In this document: positions 34,000 through 42,623 of the stretch, in pieces
Layout of the letters: every line of letters begins with the position of its first letter
Position numbering within the stretch: the first letter of the stretch is position 1
Assembly: GCA_023428135.1 (NCBI GenBank)
Contig: JAEYZG010000009.1
Coordinates: 48,890-112,889 of the forward strand
From: Bacteroidota bacterium
Lineage (GTDB): Bacteria; Bacteroidota; Bacteroidia; Cytophagales; Cytophagaceae
Reading direction: 5' to 3'
DNA: 64,000 nt
The notes under the pieces: model-generated
Database searches by the model: none
Told to the model about the DNA's origin: nothing
The model's input: the letters and a program-made list of their open reading frames with translations, nothing else
Position numbers and translations under genes: made by a program

Positions 34000-34806
34000 A
34001 TGAATCTAAAAAAAGGTCGTTCTGTAGCTATCCTTCTCTTATTCATGGCTTTTGCAATGCCCTCAAGAGGTCAGGAAAGCTTCAATAAAATATCTGTCAG
34101 CGGTGGTTTAGCTGGAAGCACTTTAAAAGACAGGGTAATTTCTTCTTATATCTATAAAAAGAAAAGTATTCCAGTCACAGGAGAATATTCTTATAAGGGA
34201 TATAATTCTTTCCTTGGGGCGAGGTTATACTTTTTAAGCAGTAAACTTAAAACAGATGAGAATAAAGGTTTCTCTTATTCAGGCGATCTAGGGACTTTTA
34301 TACCTGATAAGGTAAATGGTCTTACTCAAAGTCAGGTTAATTTTTTGATGTTCCAGACCAGGGCATATTATCTGGGAAGAATACATTTTGACGACCGATT
34401 CAGTCTTGGACTTGGTGGTTTTGCACAATATGATATCATCAACAAAAAATTTCTGGTTCTGGATTATGAAAATAAACTGAAAGAGCGTTTCCTTTCTGTC
34501 GGTCCGCAGATCATGCCTGTTTATATTTCAGGTCAGCATGAGTTTCAATATGCTCTTTCAGCTTCTATATTCAATATTGGTTCAAGAAAGTTAACTCCTG
34601 AAGAGGGAAGTGGTACCAAAGTCTCGGGAACATCTTTTTTTAAAAACTATTTTGGCCTGGAAAGCAGACTCACATATAGCTATAGTTTCTCCCAAAACAT
34701 TGGATTCGATATTAATTATATCTTTTACTATTATCAATACAAGAAACCAAGGAAGGAGCAGATGGTCATTCAAAACCTGACCTTAGGACTTGCTATAATG
34801 TTTTAA
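34000..34806 (+). CDS. Probable outer-membrane protein
   Basis: Exported protein of about 268 residues from the ATG at 34000 (signal peptide MNLKKGRSVAILLLFMAFAMPSRGQ); earlier in-frame starts at 33973 and 33958 are possible. Mature sequence has many alternating aromatic strands (GGLAGSTLKD, YFLSSKLK, RAYYLGRIHF, FGLESRLTYSYSFSQNIGFDINYIFYYYQY) and ends in MF, as in beta-barrels. Not a recognised family; likely an outer-membrane beta-barrel. Function unknown. Confidence 0.7.
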   Translation: MNLKKGRSVAILLLFMAFAMPSRGQESFNKISVSGGLAGSTLKDRVISSYIYKKKSIPVTGEYSYKGYNSFLGARLYFLSSKLKTDENKGFSYSGDLGTFIPDKVNGLTQSQVNFLMFQTRAYYLGRIHFDDRFSLGLGGFAQYDIINKKFLVLDYENKLKERFLSVGPQIMPVYISGQHEFQYALSASIFNIGSRKLTPEEGSGTKVSGTSFFKNYFGLESRLTYSYSFSQNIGFDINYIFYYYQYKKPRKEQMVIQNLTLGLAIMF

Positions 34807-34840
34807 CTCTTCAAGTTATAAAAGCTAAAAAACTTATTCA

Positions 34841-35899
34841 GTGAAACTCATTCAAATGAAATATATTTATCTACTTCTCTTGTTGGTTATATTGTTTTCG
34901 GCCTGCGAGAAAGCTTTGATAGAACCCAATAAAAGTTCCTCACCAGAAAAAAACTTCGAAATTTTCTGGAACGATATCAATAACACTTACCCCTTTTTCA
35001 GCTATGATCAAGTGGATTGGGAGGCTGTATACAATTCAAACAGACCCTTAGTAACTGCATCTACAACGGACGATGAACTTTTTGAGATTTTTAAAAATAT
35101 GCTACGTCCTTTGCTTGATGGACATATCTCACTAAAGAAGCCTAATGGAGTAACCTGGGTAAAGGAGAGGTATTATTCCTCCAATTTTATTTTCAGTCTG
35201 GTGAGGAGCAGGTATCTTAATAATAAGGTGACATTTGTAACAGCTCCTGATTATTCAGATAAAACCAAAACAGATACCATCATAAGATATGGCTTTATAA
35301 ACAACAATATTCTTTACTTTCATGTAGGAACATTTCTTACTAACCTTCCGATCAGAGATACCCTAAGAAATATAGTGAATAGAAATCCTCAATTGATAGG
35401 CGTGATTATGGATATGCGCAGCAACGGAGGTGGTATTCTTTCTTCTGCTCAAAAGCTTGCCTCCTATTTTACAGGTAACACACAATTGTATGGCTATCTT
35501 AAAAATAAAACCGGACCTCTCGATAATAATTTTTCAGATAACTATGGACTCTATACTCAGGGAGATGGCCTTGGCTCATTTGGCACAAAGCGAGCAGCAG
35601 TTTTAACTAATCGTTATGGCTTTAGTGCAACAGAGCACTTCGTAATGGCTACCAAAGATTTGGCCAATGTGACAACTATAGGCGATACGACCGGAGGGGC
35701 ATTTAGCCCTATTACTCAAAGGACTTTACCTAATGGAATTCAGTATACTGTAGTTTCCAGTATCACTACAGATAAGCATAATAATGTATTTGAGAAGACC
35801 GGATTGGCTCCGGAAATTTATAAAGTATTTACTGATATAGATTTTTTTGCAGGAAAAGACCCTTTAATTGAGGCAGCAATTAAGAATATATCGGAGTAA
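34841..35899 (+). CDS. S41 family C-terminal-processing peptidase lipoprotein
   Basis: Predicted lipoprotein of 352 residues with lipobox FSAC (Cys22 from the first start; the second start is at 34856). The body is tail-specific-protease-like: an N-terminal helical part NFEIFWNDINNTYPFFSYDQVDW, then a core with VIMDMRSNGGGILSSAQKLASYFTG and AVLTNRYGFSATEHFVMATKDL, where the serine in FSATEHF is the likely nucleophile. The Lys expected in the dyad is not obvious. Typical S41 PDZ domain is absent. It lies beside an outer-membrane protein gene and may act on envelope proteins. Confidence 0.85.
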   Translation: MKLIQMKYIYLLLLLVILFSACEKALIEPNKSSSPEKNFEIFWNDINNTYPFFSYDQVDWEAVYNSNRPLVTASTTDDELFEIFKNMLRPLLDGHISLKKPNGVTWVKERYYSSNFIFSLVRSRYLNNKVTFVTAPDYSDKTKTDTIIRYGFINNNILYFHVGTFLTNLPIRDTLRNIVNRNPQLIGVIMDMRSNGGGILSSAQKLASYFTGNTQLYGYLKNKTGPLDNNFSDNYGLYTQGDGLGSFGTKRAAVLTNRYGFSATEHFVMATKDLANVTTIGDTTGGAFSPITQRTLPNGIQYTVVSSITTDKHNNVFEKTGLAPEIYKVFTDIDFFAGKDPLIEAAIKNISE

Positions 35900-35947
35900 G
35901 CACTAATAAGCATCAGCCTTTGTTTTTAATGAAAAGAATTATTCGTT

Positions 35948-36415
35948 ATGAACAGGGAAGATTTGAAAGAAGGGGTTTACGCAGGTTTGATTGCAGGTTT
36001 GTTTTTCCTTGTAATTCAAATGCTGTTAATGGCATTGTATCTGAAGACTAGTCCTTGGGTGCCGCCAAGAATGATTTCTGCAATGATACTTGGAAAAGGC
36101 ATTCTAAGTCATCGGGAGTTTAATTTAGGAATAGTTTTGTTGGCTGGAATAATTCACTTTAGTGTCTCAATCCTCTATTCCCTTATTCTGGTCTTTCTAA
36201 TCAGACTTCAGTCCTTGGCTACCGGAACCCTCATAGGAGTGGTTTTTGGTCTCGTTCTTTATTTTATACATTTCTACGGATTTGCCTTGATGTTTCCCTG
36301 GTTTGCAGAAGGAAGAAATGTTGTTAATGCCTTTGCACACATGGTTTTTGGAGGTGTTTCAGGATTTGTCTTCAAAGAGCTTCAAATCAGTTACCATTCC
36401 AAAGCCGAATCCTGA
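35948..36415 (+). CDS. Small membrane protein, unknown family
   Basis: Integral membrane protein of 155 residues with about four helices (12-32, 60-88, 90-112, 128-145) and short loops, including LKTSPWVPPRMISAMILGKGILS. It resembles conserved uncharacterised membrane proteins. Convergent with the PAS kinase gene; terminator at 36421. Confidence 0.7.
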   Translation: MNREDLKEGVYAGLIAGLFFLVIQMLLMALYLKTSPWVPPRMISAMILGKGILSHREFNLGIVLLAGIIHFSVSILYSLILVFLIRLQSLATGTLIGVVFGLVLYFIHFYGFALMFPWFAEGRNVVNAFAHMVFGGVSGFVFKELQISYHSKAES

Positions 36416-36420
36416 AATTG

Positions 36421-36466
36421 ATCAAAGTGAGGTTATTACATATAAATAATCTCACTTTGATTTTTA
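36421..36466. terminator. Bidirectional terminator
   Basis: ATCAAAGTGAG (36421-36431) pairs with CTCACTTTGAT (36451-36461), the stem extending inward with GTTATT/AATAAT, and TTTTTATC follows. It overlaps the last codons of the PAS kinase gene. Confidence 0.82.
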
Positions 36467-38682
36467 TCAATACAAGGAAGGAAAATTGAAAATCTACTTC
36501 CCTTATTTGGCTCACTTTTAACATCAATAGTACCTCCGACTTTATCTACAGAAGTTTTTACAATATAAAGCCCCAACCCTGATCCGGTAGATTTATCATG
36601 TCCTCTGTAAAACATTGTAAAAATTTTTTCCCTGATATCTTCCCCTATGCCAATGCCATTGTCTTCAATATTAATTCTTATTCCATCAGCTTCATTACTC
36701 ATACTTATGGATATTCTGGGGTAGTCTACAGATTGCTTGAAATCAATACTGTTTTCTATAAGATTATGGAGAATACTGGTCAATATAAAAGGATCATAAT
36801 AAAACTCCTTAAAAGGAAGATTCTTATGAAATTCAATGTTTGATGCCCCTGATTTATTAGTAAGATTATCAATAATTTCATTTACCAGATTTTCGGCAAT
36901 AATGTGCTCTGGTTCCAAAACTTTTTGTTTGATTTTTGCAAGATCAAGCAGGTTGGTTAAAGTATCGTTTAGTCGCTCTGTGCGGTTCCTGATAAGTTTA
37001 ATAAACTGCAATGTCTGATCTTCTTTGATCTCCATTTCGGCAATCATTGTCAGGCCTATTATAGACGCAAGAGGCCCTCTGAGATCATGAGATGCTTTAT
37101 AAATATAAGCTTCAAGCTCTGCATTGGTTGTCTTTAGTTCGGATTCACTTTTTTTCAAAGCTTCTTCAAAATCTTTACGCTCCGTAATGTCTATAATCAC
37201 GCCTTCCAAGGAGCCGGAAAACCCACCGTTGCTAACTAGTCTTCCTTGTTCCCAAACCCATTTGATTTTGCCTTCCTTAGTAATAATCCTGTATTCCACA
37301 AGGTAATTGTCAGCAGAACCTGTAGCACTCTGAACTTCTTCCCAGAGTCTTGCTTGGTCAGCCGGGTGTATTAGCTTTTGAAATGAAAGTACGTTGTTAT
37401 AAAGAAGTTCATTCACTTCATATCCTGTGAGTTGTTTTACTCCATCACTAATAAATTCCATGGTCCAGTTAGAGTCATTTTTGCATTTAAAGACAACCCC
37501 TGGAATATTTGACATGATACTTGATAGTCTGTTCTGATTTTCAAGAAGCTGGTTCCTGACTTTTTCGAGCCCTGTAGTTTCTCTGGATATCATCAGCACA
37601 CTGCATACTTCACCAGTGCTTGAAAATTCAGGTATCAGTCTTATTGAAAATGAAATATTACCCTGACGAGATTTGTAATCATTTTCAAATTCTAATTGAG
37701 CTTTTTCTTTAATCGAAGTGATAACCTGCTTTTCCAAAATTTCATACTCCTGAGGGTCCATGCCAAGCTCAAGATAGGTTTTTCCAATAAAGGATGAAGG
37801 TGGCGCTGAACTGATTTTTCCTACTGTTCTATTGATGTAAGTAATCTTCAAATCAAGATCGAGTCTTGCTATTATATCCGGAGAATTTTCAAGAACTGTT
37901 TTTAACTCTAGTTCATTTCTTAATCTGATATTGTCATTTTTGATTCTTTCTGTAATATCGATGCTAAGACCAACGATGGCCATAACTTCCTGGTTCTGTT
38001 TAACCGGTGTGATGATAGTGTAAAAGTGCTTTTCTTCCTGATTGATGAAAACATTTTGTTCTCTCGTGACTGTTTCTCCTTTGTGTAATTTTTCAAAATC
38101 AGTTTTCCATTTTGTCGGAAACTCAGGAGATATGTTAAGATCTTTAAAGTATTTTCCTTTCAGGTCGCCGAAGTTTTGAATGGAGTGATTATTTTGTAAG
38201 ATGAATTTCCCTTCAGCATCCAGAAGCCAGTAGTCATAGGGTGTGCTGTCAAAGGCAGTTTTAATCGTTTGTTCAAGCAAATCCAGCTGTTTTTTAACTG
38301 AATTGCTTTCTGTAACATCATTAATAATTACAAGACCACCTTCTATCTCTTCACCACTTTTAATAGGAAAAAACTTTGCATCAAAAGTTATTTTCTGGCC
38401 TGGCTCGCCTGAAAAAAATATACCGTTTTGAGAGATGTGATGTTTGCCTTTCAGTGTTTCAAAAAACTTTGTTCTTGTTTCTTCCTGAAAAAGATGAGGA
38501 AGTACATCAAAAATAAATTTCCCTATGCATTCTTCAGCCATTTTGCCCGTCTTTTGCTCCATGGTTTTATTCCAGACGGTCAATTTTAATCCTGTATCAA
38601 AAGCTAATATGCCTTCGGAGCTGCTTTTTATCAGAATCTGTAACATTTCTTGATTCAGATTCAGATTTTTTTCTTCTATCAT
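36436..38682 (-). CDS. Multi-PAS sensor histidine kinase
   Basis: Cytosolic kinase of 748 residues without membrane segments. Four PAS repeats occur in tandem: about 10-130, 135-255, 260-380 and 385-510; the last ends in the PAC-like VIIDITERKDFEEALKKSE. A coiled linker precedes the HisKA domain with KASHDLRGPLASIIGL (phospho-acceptor His532) and the HATPase domain with EDNGIGIGE and GSGLGLYIVK. It is close in core sequence to the kinase at 52736. No receiver gene is adjacent. The PAS input is unidentified, and a ligand cannot be assigned from sequence. Confidence 0.93.
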   Translation of the reverse strand: MIEEKNLNLNQEMLQILIKSSSEGILAFDTGLKLTVWNKTMEQKTGKMAEECIGKFIFDVLPHLFQEETRTKFFETLKGKHHISQNGIFFSGEPGQKITFDAKFFPIKSGEEIEGGLVIINDVTESNSVKKQLDLLEQTIKTAFDSTPYDYWLLDAEGKFILQNNHSIQNFGDLKGKYFKDLNISPEFPTKWKTDFEKLHKGETVTREQNVFINQEEKHFYTIITPVKQNQEVMAIVGLSIDITERIKNDNIRLRNELELKTVLENSPDIIARLDLDLKITYINRTVGKISSAPPSSFIGKTYLELGMDPQEYEILEKQVITSIKEKAQLEFENDYKSRQGNISFSIRLIPEFSSTGEVCSVLMISRETTGLEKVRNQLLENQNRLSSIMSNIPGVVFKCKNDSNWTMEFISDGVKQLTGYEVNELLYNNVLSFQKLIHPADQARLWEEVQSATGSADNYLVEYRIITKEGKIKWVWEQGRLVSNGGFSGSLEGVIIDITERKDFEEALKKSESELKTTNAELEAYIYKASHDLRGPLASIIGLTMIAEMEIKEDQTLQFIKLIRNRTERLNDTLTNLLDLAKIKQKVLEPEHIIAENLVNEIIDNLTNKSGASNIEFHKNLPFKEFYYDPFILTSILHNLIENSIDFKQSVDYPRISISMSNEADGIRINIEDNGIGIGEDIREKIFTMFYRGHDKSTGSGLGLYIVKTSVDKVGGTIDVKSEPNKGSRFSIFLPCIDKNQSEIIYM

Positions 38683-38782
38683 ATCAGGAAAGCAATATGA
38701 ATTTTTTTTTAATGATTAGGACCACTAAATGTTGAAAATAAGATAATTATTTAATTTCTTTTACTTAGTTTTTATTATTTTG

Positions 38783-38797
38783 GTTATCAATGATAAC
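38783..38797. promoter_or_regulatory. Palindrome in kinase/YceI divergent region
   Basis: GTTATC-AAT-GATAAC (38783-38797) is a perfect inverted repeat with a 3-base spacer, 47 bases before the YceI gene start and 101 bases before the kinase start. A likely operator for an unidentified regulator. Confidence 0.45.
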
Positions 38798-38843
38798 AAG
38801 GCAGGACAGATAAGTGTTAGTTTCGTAGAAAATAAGTTAAGTT

Positions 38844-39404
38844 ATGATAAATATAAAAGTTGTTTCCCTATTTCTTAGATCATTTTTCTTCTTTTATTTA
38901 TTATTAAACCATGCTTATGCCCAGACTTTTACAACAGAAAGCGGACATGCGGAATTTAAGGCAAAAGCTTCCTTGAACAGCTATACAGGCAATTCAGATC
39001 AGCTCAAAGGAAGAATTAATCTTAAGGAGAAAACTGTTTATTTCACTATTCCTTTTGAAAGTATTGATACAGGAATAAAAAAGCGAAATAAGCATATGAT
39101 GGAGTTGATAGAAACAGATAAATATCCTAATGCGGAATTTGAAGGAAAGATTATTTCTGACTTTAATGCTGAAAAAGATGGGAGTCAGAAAGTAACTGTC
39201 AAAGGTAATTTTAAAATGCATGGGGTCTCAAAAGAAATAACAGTGGAAGGCTCTTTAACAAGAAATGGAGATAAGCTTACTGCCGAAGCAGACTGGAAAG
39301 TACTTATCACTGATTATAAAATTACACCTCCCAAAATACTTGGAAATAAAGTGCAGGATGAACATACCATAATTATTAAAACTGATTTAGAGAAAAGGGA
39401 TTAA
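38844..39404 (+). CDS. YceI family periplasmic protein
   Basis: Exported protein of 186 residues with a signal peptide (cleavage near AYAQ). The body is a YceI-like lipocalin-type barrel: SGHAEFKAKASLNSYTG (about 31-47), VYFTIPFESIDTGIKKRNKHMMELIETDKYPNAEFEGKI (central), and KMHGVSKEITVEGSLTRNGDKL. YceI proteins bind isoprenoid-type lipids such as polyisoprenoids. Role in this organism is unknown. Isolated gene, no partner. Confidence 0.9.
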   Translation: MINIKVVSLFLRSFFFFYLLLNHAYAQTFTTESGHAEFKAKASLNSYTGNSDQLKGRINLKEKTVYFTIPFESIDTGIKKRNKHMMELIETDKYPNAEFEGKIISDFNAEKDGSQKVTVKGNFKMHGVSKEITVEGSLTRNGDKLTAEADWKVLITDYKITPPKILGNKVQDEHTIIIKTDLEKRD

Positions 39405-39553
39405 TCCTTTTTCAGATGTAGATAATTGAAGAGCGTTGTAGAGAGTTGCCTTATAGACTTTTATTTTAGAATTAAATTCTCTGTCAATAATATTCTTATT
39501 AAAAGCATTTTTTTAATGACATCTTTGTCAATGCTTATTTATATTATTGCACT

Positions 39554-40099
39554 ATGATTGAGAAATGGAAAACCCTGGCTTCGGAAATTGTATTCAACCA
39601 TAAATGGTATAAACTAAGAAAGGATCTTGTACAATTACCTGATGGAAAAATTGTAGATGATTATTTTGTAAGCGTAAGGCCAGAGGTAGTAATTATTTTT
39701 GCCATTACTAAAAGTAAAAAGGTTGTCCTGGTTAAACAGTACAAGCATGGTTCTGGAGAGATATTGATTGAGTTACCCGGAGGAATCTATGAACCTGAAA
39801 CTGAAAGTCCGGAAGAAGCAGCTTTAAGGGAGCTTAAGGAAGAAACCGGATACTCCGGCAAAGTAATTAAGGTTGCAGAACTGATAGATAATCCAACCAA
39901 AGATACAAACAGGATTCATTTATACGCAGTAAAAAATGCTGTTAAGTCAGGAGATCAGAATCTTGATGAAACAGAGGCAATAGAAGTACTTTTAGTATCG
40001 ATAGAAGAGCTTAAAACAATGCTTTTGCAGGGAGAAATAAAAGTTTCTGGTTCTGTAGCAGGTGCAATGCTTGCGCTTCATAAATTAAACATTGATTAA
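39554..40099 (+). CDS. NUDIX hydrolase (ADP-ribose pyrophosphatase-like)
   Basis: Hydrolase of 181 residues. The Nudix box is visible from about residue 76, GGIYEPETESPEEAALREL followed by KEETGY, with one extra residue between GG and the first Glu relative to the common GxxxxxE pattern; the RELKEETG core is intact. The N-terminal FNHKWYKLRKDLVQLPDG and VKQYKHGSGEILIELPGG segments resemble ADP-ribose pyrophosphatases (NudF type). It would cleave ADP-ribose or similar X-linked diphosphates. Substrate is inferred, not shown. Confidence 0.88.
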   Translation: MIEKWKTLASEIVFNHKWYKLRKDLVQLPDGKIVDDYFVSVRPEVVIIFAITKSKKVVLVKQYKHGSGEILIELPGGIYEPETESPEEAALRELKEETGYSGKVIKVAELIDNPTKDTNRIHLYAVKNAVKSGDQNLDETEAIEVLLVSIEELKTMLLQGEIKVSGSVAGAMLALHKLNID

Positions 40100-40301
40100 A
40101 ATTTTTAGATTGACGTATTTAACATTTTTTCTATTTGAAGGTTAAAACTTCTGCATACTTTATTTAATAAAACATAGCTAAAAAAATCTGCAAGGTGGAA
40201 CACTCCGATGTTTCATTCTGAATTCACACAGTGCATTGGTTGAGCTGGTGAAGTACGCCTGCTCTTTTGGTCTAAATAAACATTTTAACATATATCATTA
40301 T

Positions 40302-41429
40302 ATGAAAATCGTAATGTTTTATCAATCTCTCATATCTGACTGGAATAACGGGAATGCGCATTTTTTAAGAGGAATAATTTCAGAGTTGAAATCCAGAGGG
40401 CATGATGTTAAATTATATGAACAGGATGGAAATACCTGTATCCAGAATCTTGTATTAGAGCATGGGCAGAAAGCAGTTAAAGAGTTTTATTCTTTTTATC
40501 CGGACTTAAGCACAAATTTTTATAATCCCTTAAAATTAAACCTTGATAGTATTTTAAAGGAGGCTGACCTTGTAATAGCTCATGAGGCTAATGATCCTGA
40601 GATGATCGCAAGAATAGGTGAAGTGAAAAGTAAACATAAATTCAAACTTTTATTCCATGTTACCAATCACAGGGTTGTAACTGACAAAGAAGCTATAGAA
40701 AAATATAATCTTAGTAATGTTGATGGAGTACTGGCATTTGGTGATGTTATAAAAAATATTTTTCTCATAGAGGGCTGGGCCAAAAGAGCCTGGGCATGGC
40801 ACGAAGCAGCTGATACCCGAATGTTTTATCCGAGAAGCAAATCTTACGAAGGTGATCTTGTCTGGATCGGAAATTATGATGAAGAGAGGAGTGTTGAGCT
40901 ACAGGAGTTTTTGATCAATCCGGTGAAAGAGCTGAAGCTAAAAGCTAAAGTATATGGAGTAAGATTTCCGGAAAGTGTTATCAAGGCTTTTAAAGATGCA
41001 GGCATAGAATATGGGGGGTGGCTACCTAATTTTAAAGTGCCGGATGTGTTTGCCAAATACAAAGTTACAGTGCACATACCTCGCAGGCCTTATGTGCAGT
41101 TATTACCAGGTATACCTACGATAAGACCTTTTGAAGCACTTGCTTGTGGTATCCCTCTGATTAGTGCTCCATGGAGCGATTGTGAAAACCTGTTTTCTCC
41201 GGGTAAAGATTATCTGGTAGCAAGAACAGGTAAACAAATGGTATTGCATCTTGCAGCTGTGTTGAATACAAGTATTAATGAAGCACTTTCTATTTCAGGT
41301 TTGAGAGCGATTAATAAAAAACATACTTGTTTTCACAGGGTAAACGAACTAGAAAAAATCTGCGAAGAAATAGGAATTGATAGATCCAGATTTTCATCTA
41401 GCAGACATGAGATATATGTTGCTAAATAA
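40302..41429 (+). CDS. Family 1-like glycosyltransferase (CgeB-like)
   Basis: Cytosolic enzyme of about 375 residues from the ATG at 40302; an earlier TTG at 40236 is possible. The start MKIVMFYQSLISDWNNGNAHFLRGI is a typical CgeB/GT-B N-terminus, and the C-terminal domain has IRPFEALACGIPLISAPWSD (about 298-318), the usual NDP-sugar-binding E-containing motif. It likely transfers sugar to an unknown acceptor. No sugar-synthesis genes neighbour it. Ends in a strong terminator. Confidence 0.87.
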   Translation: MKIVMFYQSLISDWNNGNAHFLRGIISELKSRGHDVKLYEQDGNTCIQNLVLEHGQKAVKEFYSFYPDLSTNFYNPLKLNLDSILKEADLVIAHEANDPEMIARIGEVKSKHKFKLLFHVTNHRVVTDKEAIEKYNLSNVDGVLAFGDVIKNIFLIEGWAKRAWAWHEAADTRMFYPRSKSYEGDLVWIGNYDEERSVELQEFLINPVKELKLKAKVYGVRFPESVIKAFKDAGIEYGGWLPNFKVPDVFAKYKVTVHIPRRPYVQLLPGIPTIRPFEALACGIPLISAPWSDCENLFSPGKDYLVARTGKQMVLHLAAVLNTSINEALSISGLRAINKKHTCFHRVNELEKICEEIGIDRSRFSSSRHEIYVAK

Positions 41430-41456
41430 ATTGTTATTGTTTTAATTGTTTTAATT

Positions 41457-41490
41457 GAGAGAGCCTTTGTAAAGAAGGCTCTCTTTTTTT
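41457..41490 (+). terminator. Terminator after glycosyltransferase gene
   Basis: AGAGAGCCTT (41458-41467) pairs perfectly with AAGGCTCTCT (41475-41484) followed by TTTTTT. Confidence 0.88.
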
Positions 41491-41635
41491 AAAACTTTGT
41501 AAGGTACTTATAATATTTTCTTTTTATAGAATCTATTGGTGTATAAGGGATAAGGAAACTTTTTATATGAAAGGCTTAAACATTCATGGATAATGGATGG
41601 TTAGTTGTTTGAAAAGAGAAAACTCCAAACAAAAC

Positions 41636-42262
41636 ATGAAAAAAATAAAGATCCTTGCAGGTTGCCTAAGTGTATTGTTATATACTACGGCATGTAATTC
41701 TGGTAATGAAAAACAAACTGCCGAAGTGAAACAGGCTGCCATTGAGCCTAAAAAGGTGGTGGAAGTGACCGTAATGGACTCTAAAGAATTTGTAGAGAAA
41801 GCTGCTAAAGATGGAATGGCCGAAGTGGATATGGGCAAGCTGGCAGTCAAAAATGCCAAAAACAAGGAAGTGAAAAACTTCGCTCAGATGATGGTTGATG
41901 ATCATTCCAAGGCAAATACTGAGCTGAAGAAGATTGCTACCAAACAAAATATTACAGTGCCAACCTCTGTCGGAGAAGAGAATACCATGATGCTAAATGA
42001 TCTGAAAAAGAAGTCAGGTGCAGAGTTTGACAAAGCGTATATGGAGCATATGGTAGACGGGCATAAAAAAATGCTGGATCTTTTTGAGAAAGCATCTACA
42101 GAACTTAAAGATACTGAGCTGAAGAACTATGCTGCTACTAACGTTAAGACCATTCAGATGCATTATGATAAAGCTACTGCTTTAGAATCAAAGCTTAATG
42201 CAACAAGCAGCACAAAAATGAATAATGATAAAATGAACTCTGGTTCAATGAAGAGTCATTAA
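41636..42262 (+). CDS. DUF4142 domain lipoprotein
   Basis: Predicted lipoprotein of about 208 residues from the ATG at 41636; lipobox near YTTAC. The DUF4142 pattern is present: FVEKAAKDGMAEVDMGKLAVKNAKNKEVKNFAQMMVDDHSKANTELKKIA (about 45-95) and AYMEHMVDGHKKMLDLFEKAS. Such proteins are ferritin-like four-helix bundles of unknown function, probably envelope-located and often stress-related. Alternative start at 41597. Confidence 0.87.
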   Translation: MKKIKILAGCLSVLLYTTACNSGNEKQTAEVKQAAIEPKKVVEVTVMDSKEFVEKAAKDGMAEVDMGKLAVKNAKNKEVKNFAQMMVDDHSKANTELKKIATKQNITVPTSVGEENTMMLNDLKKKSGAEFDKAYMEHMVDGHKKMLDLFEKASTELKDTELKNYAATNVKTIQMHYDKATALESKLNATSSTKMNNDKMNSGSMKSH

Positions 42263-42285
42263 TAACTTTAAATTTATTTTTTCTT

Positions 42286-42313
42286 AAAACCTGTATTAAA
42301 TGATACAGGTTTT
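42286..42313. terminator. Bidirectional terminator
   Basis: AAAACCTGTAT (42286-42296) pairs with ATACAGGTTTT (42303-42313), between the DUF4142 gene and the convergent small gene. Confidence 0.85.
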
Positions 42314-42314
42314 A

Positions 42315-42560
42315 TTATTTATGGAGGTCACATTTCTTTTTAACCTCTTCGTATTCTTCCTCAGTAATTGAAATAAAATGTCCTTGATTGTTTTCAGTTA
42401 AATCTCTGATATAATTTCTCTCTGGAAGCTGTTTAGCTTCTATTGTGTAAAACAGATATTTTTTACCTATTCGTTTAATCTCTTCAAAGTATACATATGA
42501 AGAGATTTTATAATAAGTATAGTTATTTACAGTCTTCTTGAATAAAGGAAAATTTACCAT
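42315..42560 (-). CDS. Hypothetical small protein
   Basis: Small basic/acidic protein of about 81 residues from ATG at 42560 (an earlier TTG start at 42581 exists). Sequence such as YYKISSYVYFEEIKRIGKKYLFYTIEAKQLPERNYIRDLTENNQGHFISITEEEYEEVKKKC has normal codon character and mixed alpha/beta appearance. No motif recognised. Its 3' end abuts a terminator, supporting it as a gene. Confidence 0.5.
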   Translation of the reverse strand: MVNFPLFKKTVNNYTYYKISSYVYFEEIKRIGKKYLFYTIEAKQLPERNYIRDLTENNQGHFISITEEEYEEVKKKCDLHK

Positions 42561-42623
42561 TATGATCAATATTATTAGCAATAAATTTACCTGTCTGTGG
42601 TTATTTTAGGTATAATTTAGTTT

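Noticed and set aside
39394..39414. Short GGATTAATCC palindrome at the YceI stop
   Set aside because: Stem too short and AT-rich to call a terminator with confidence.
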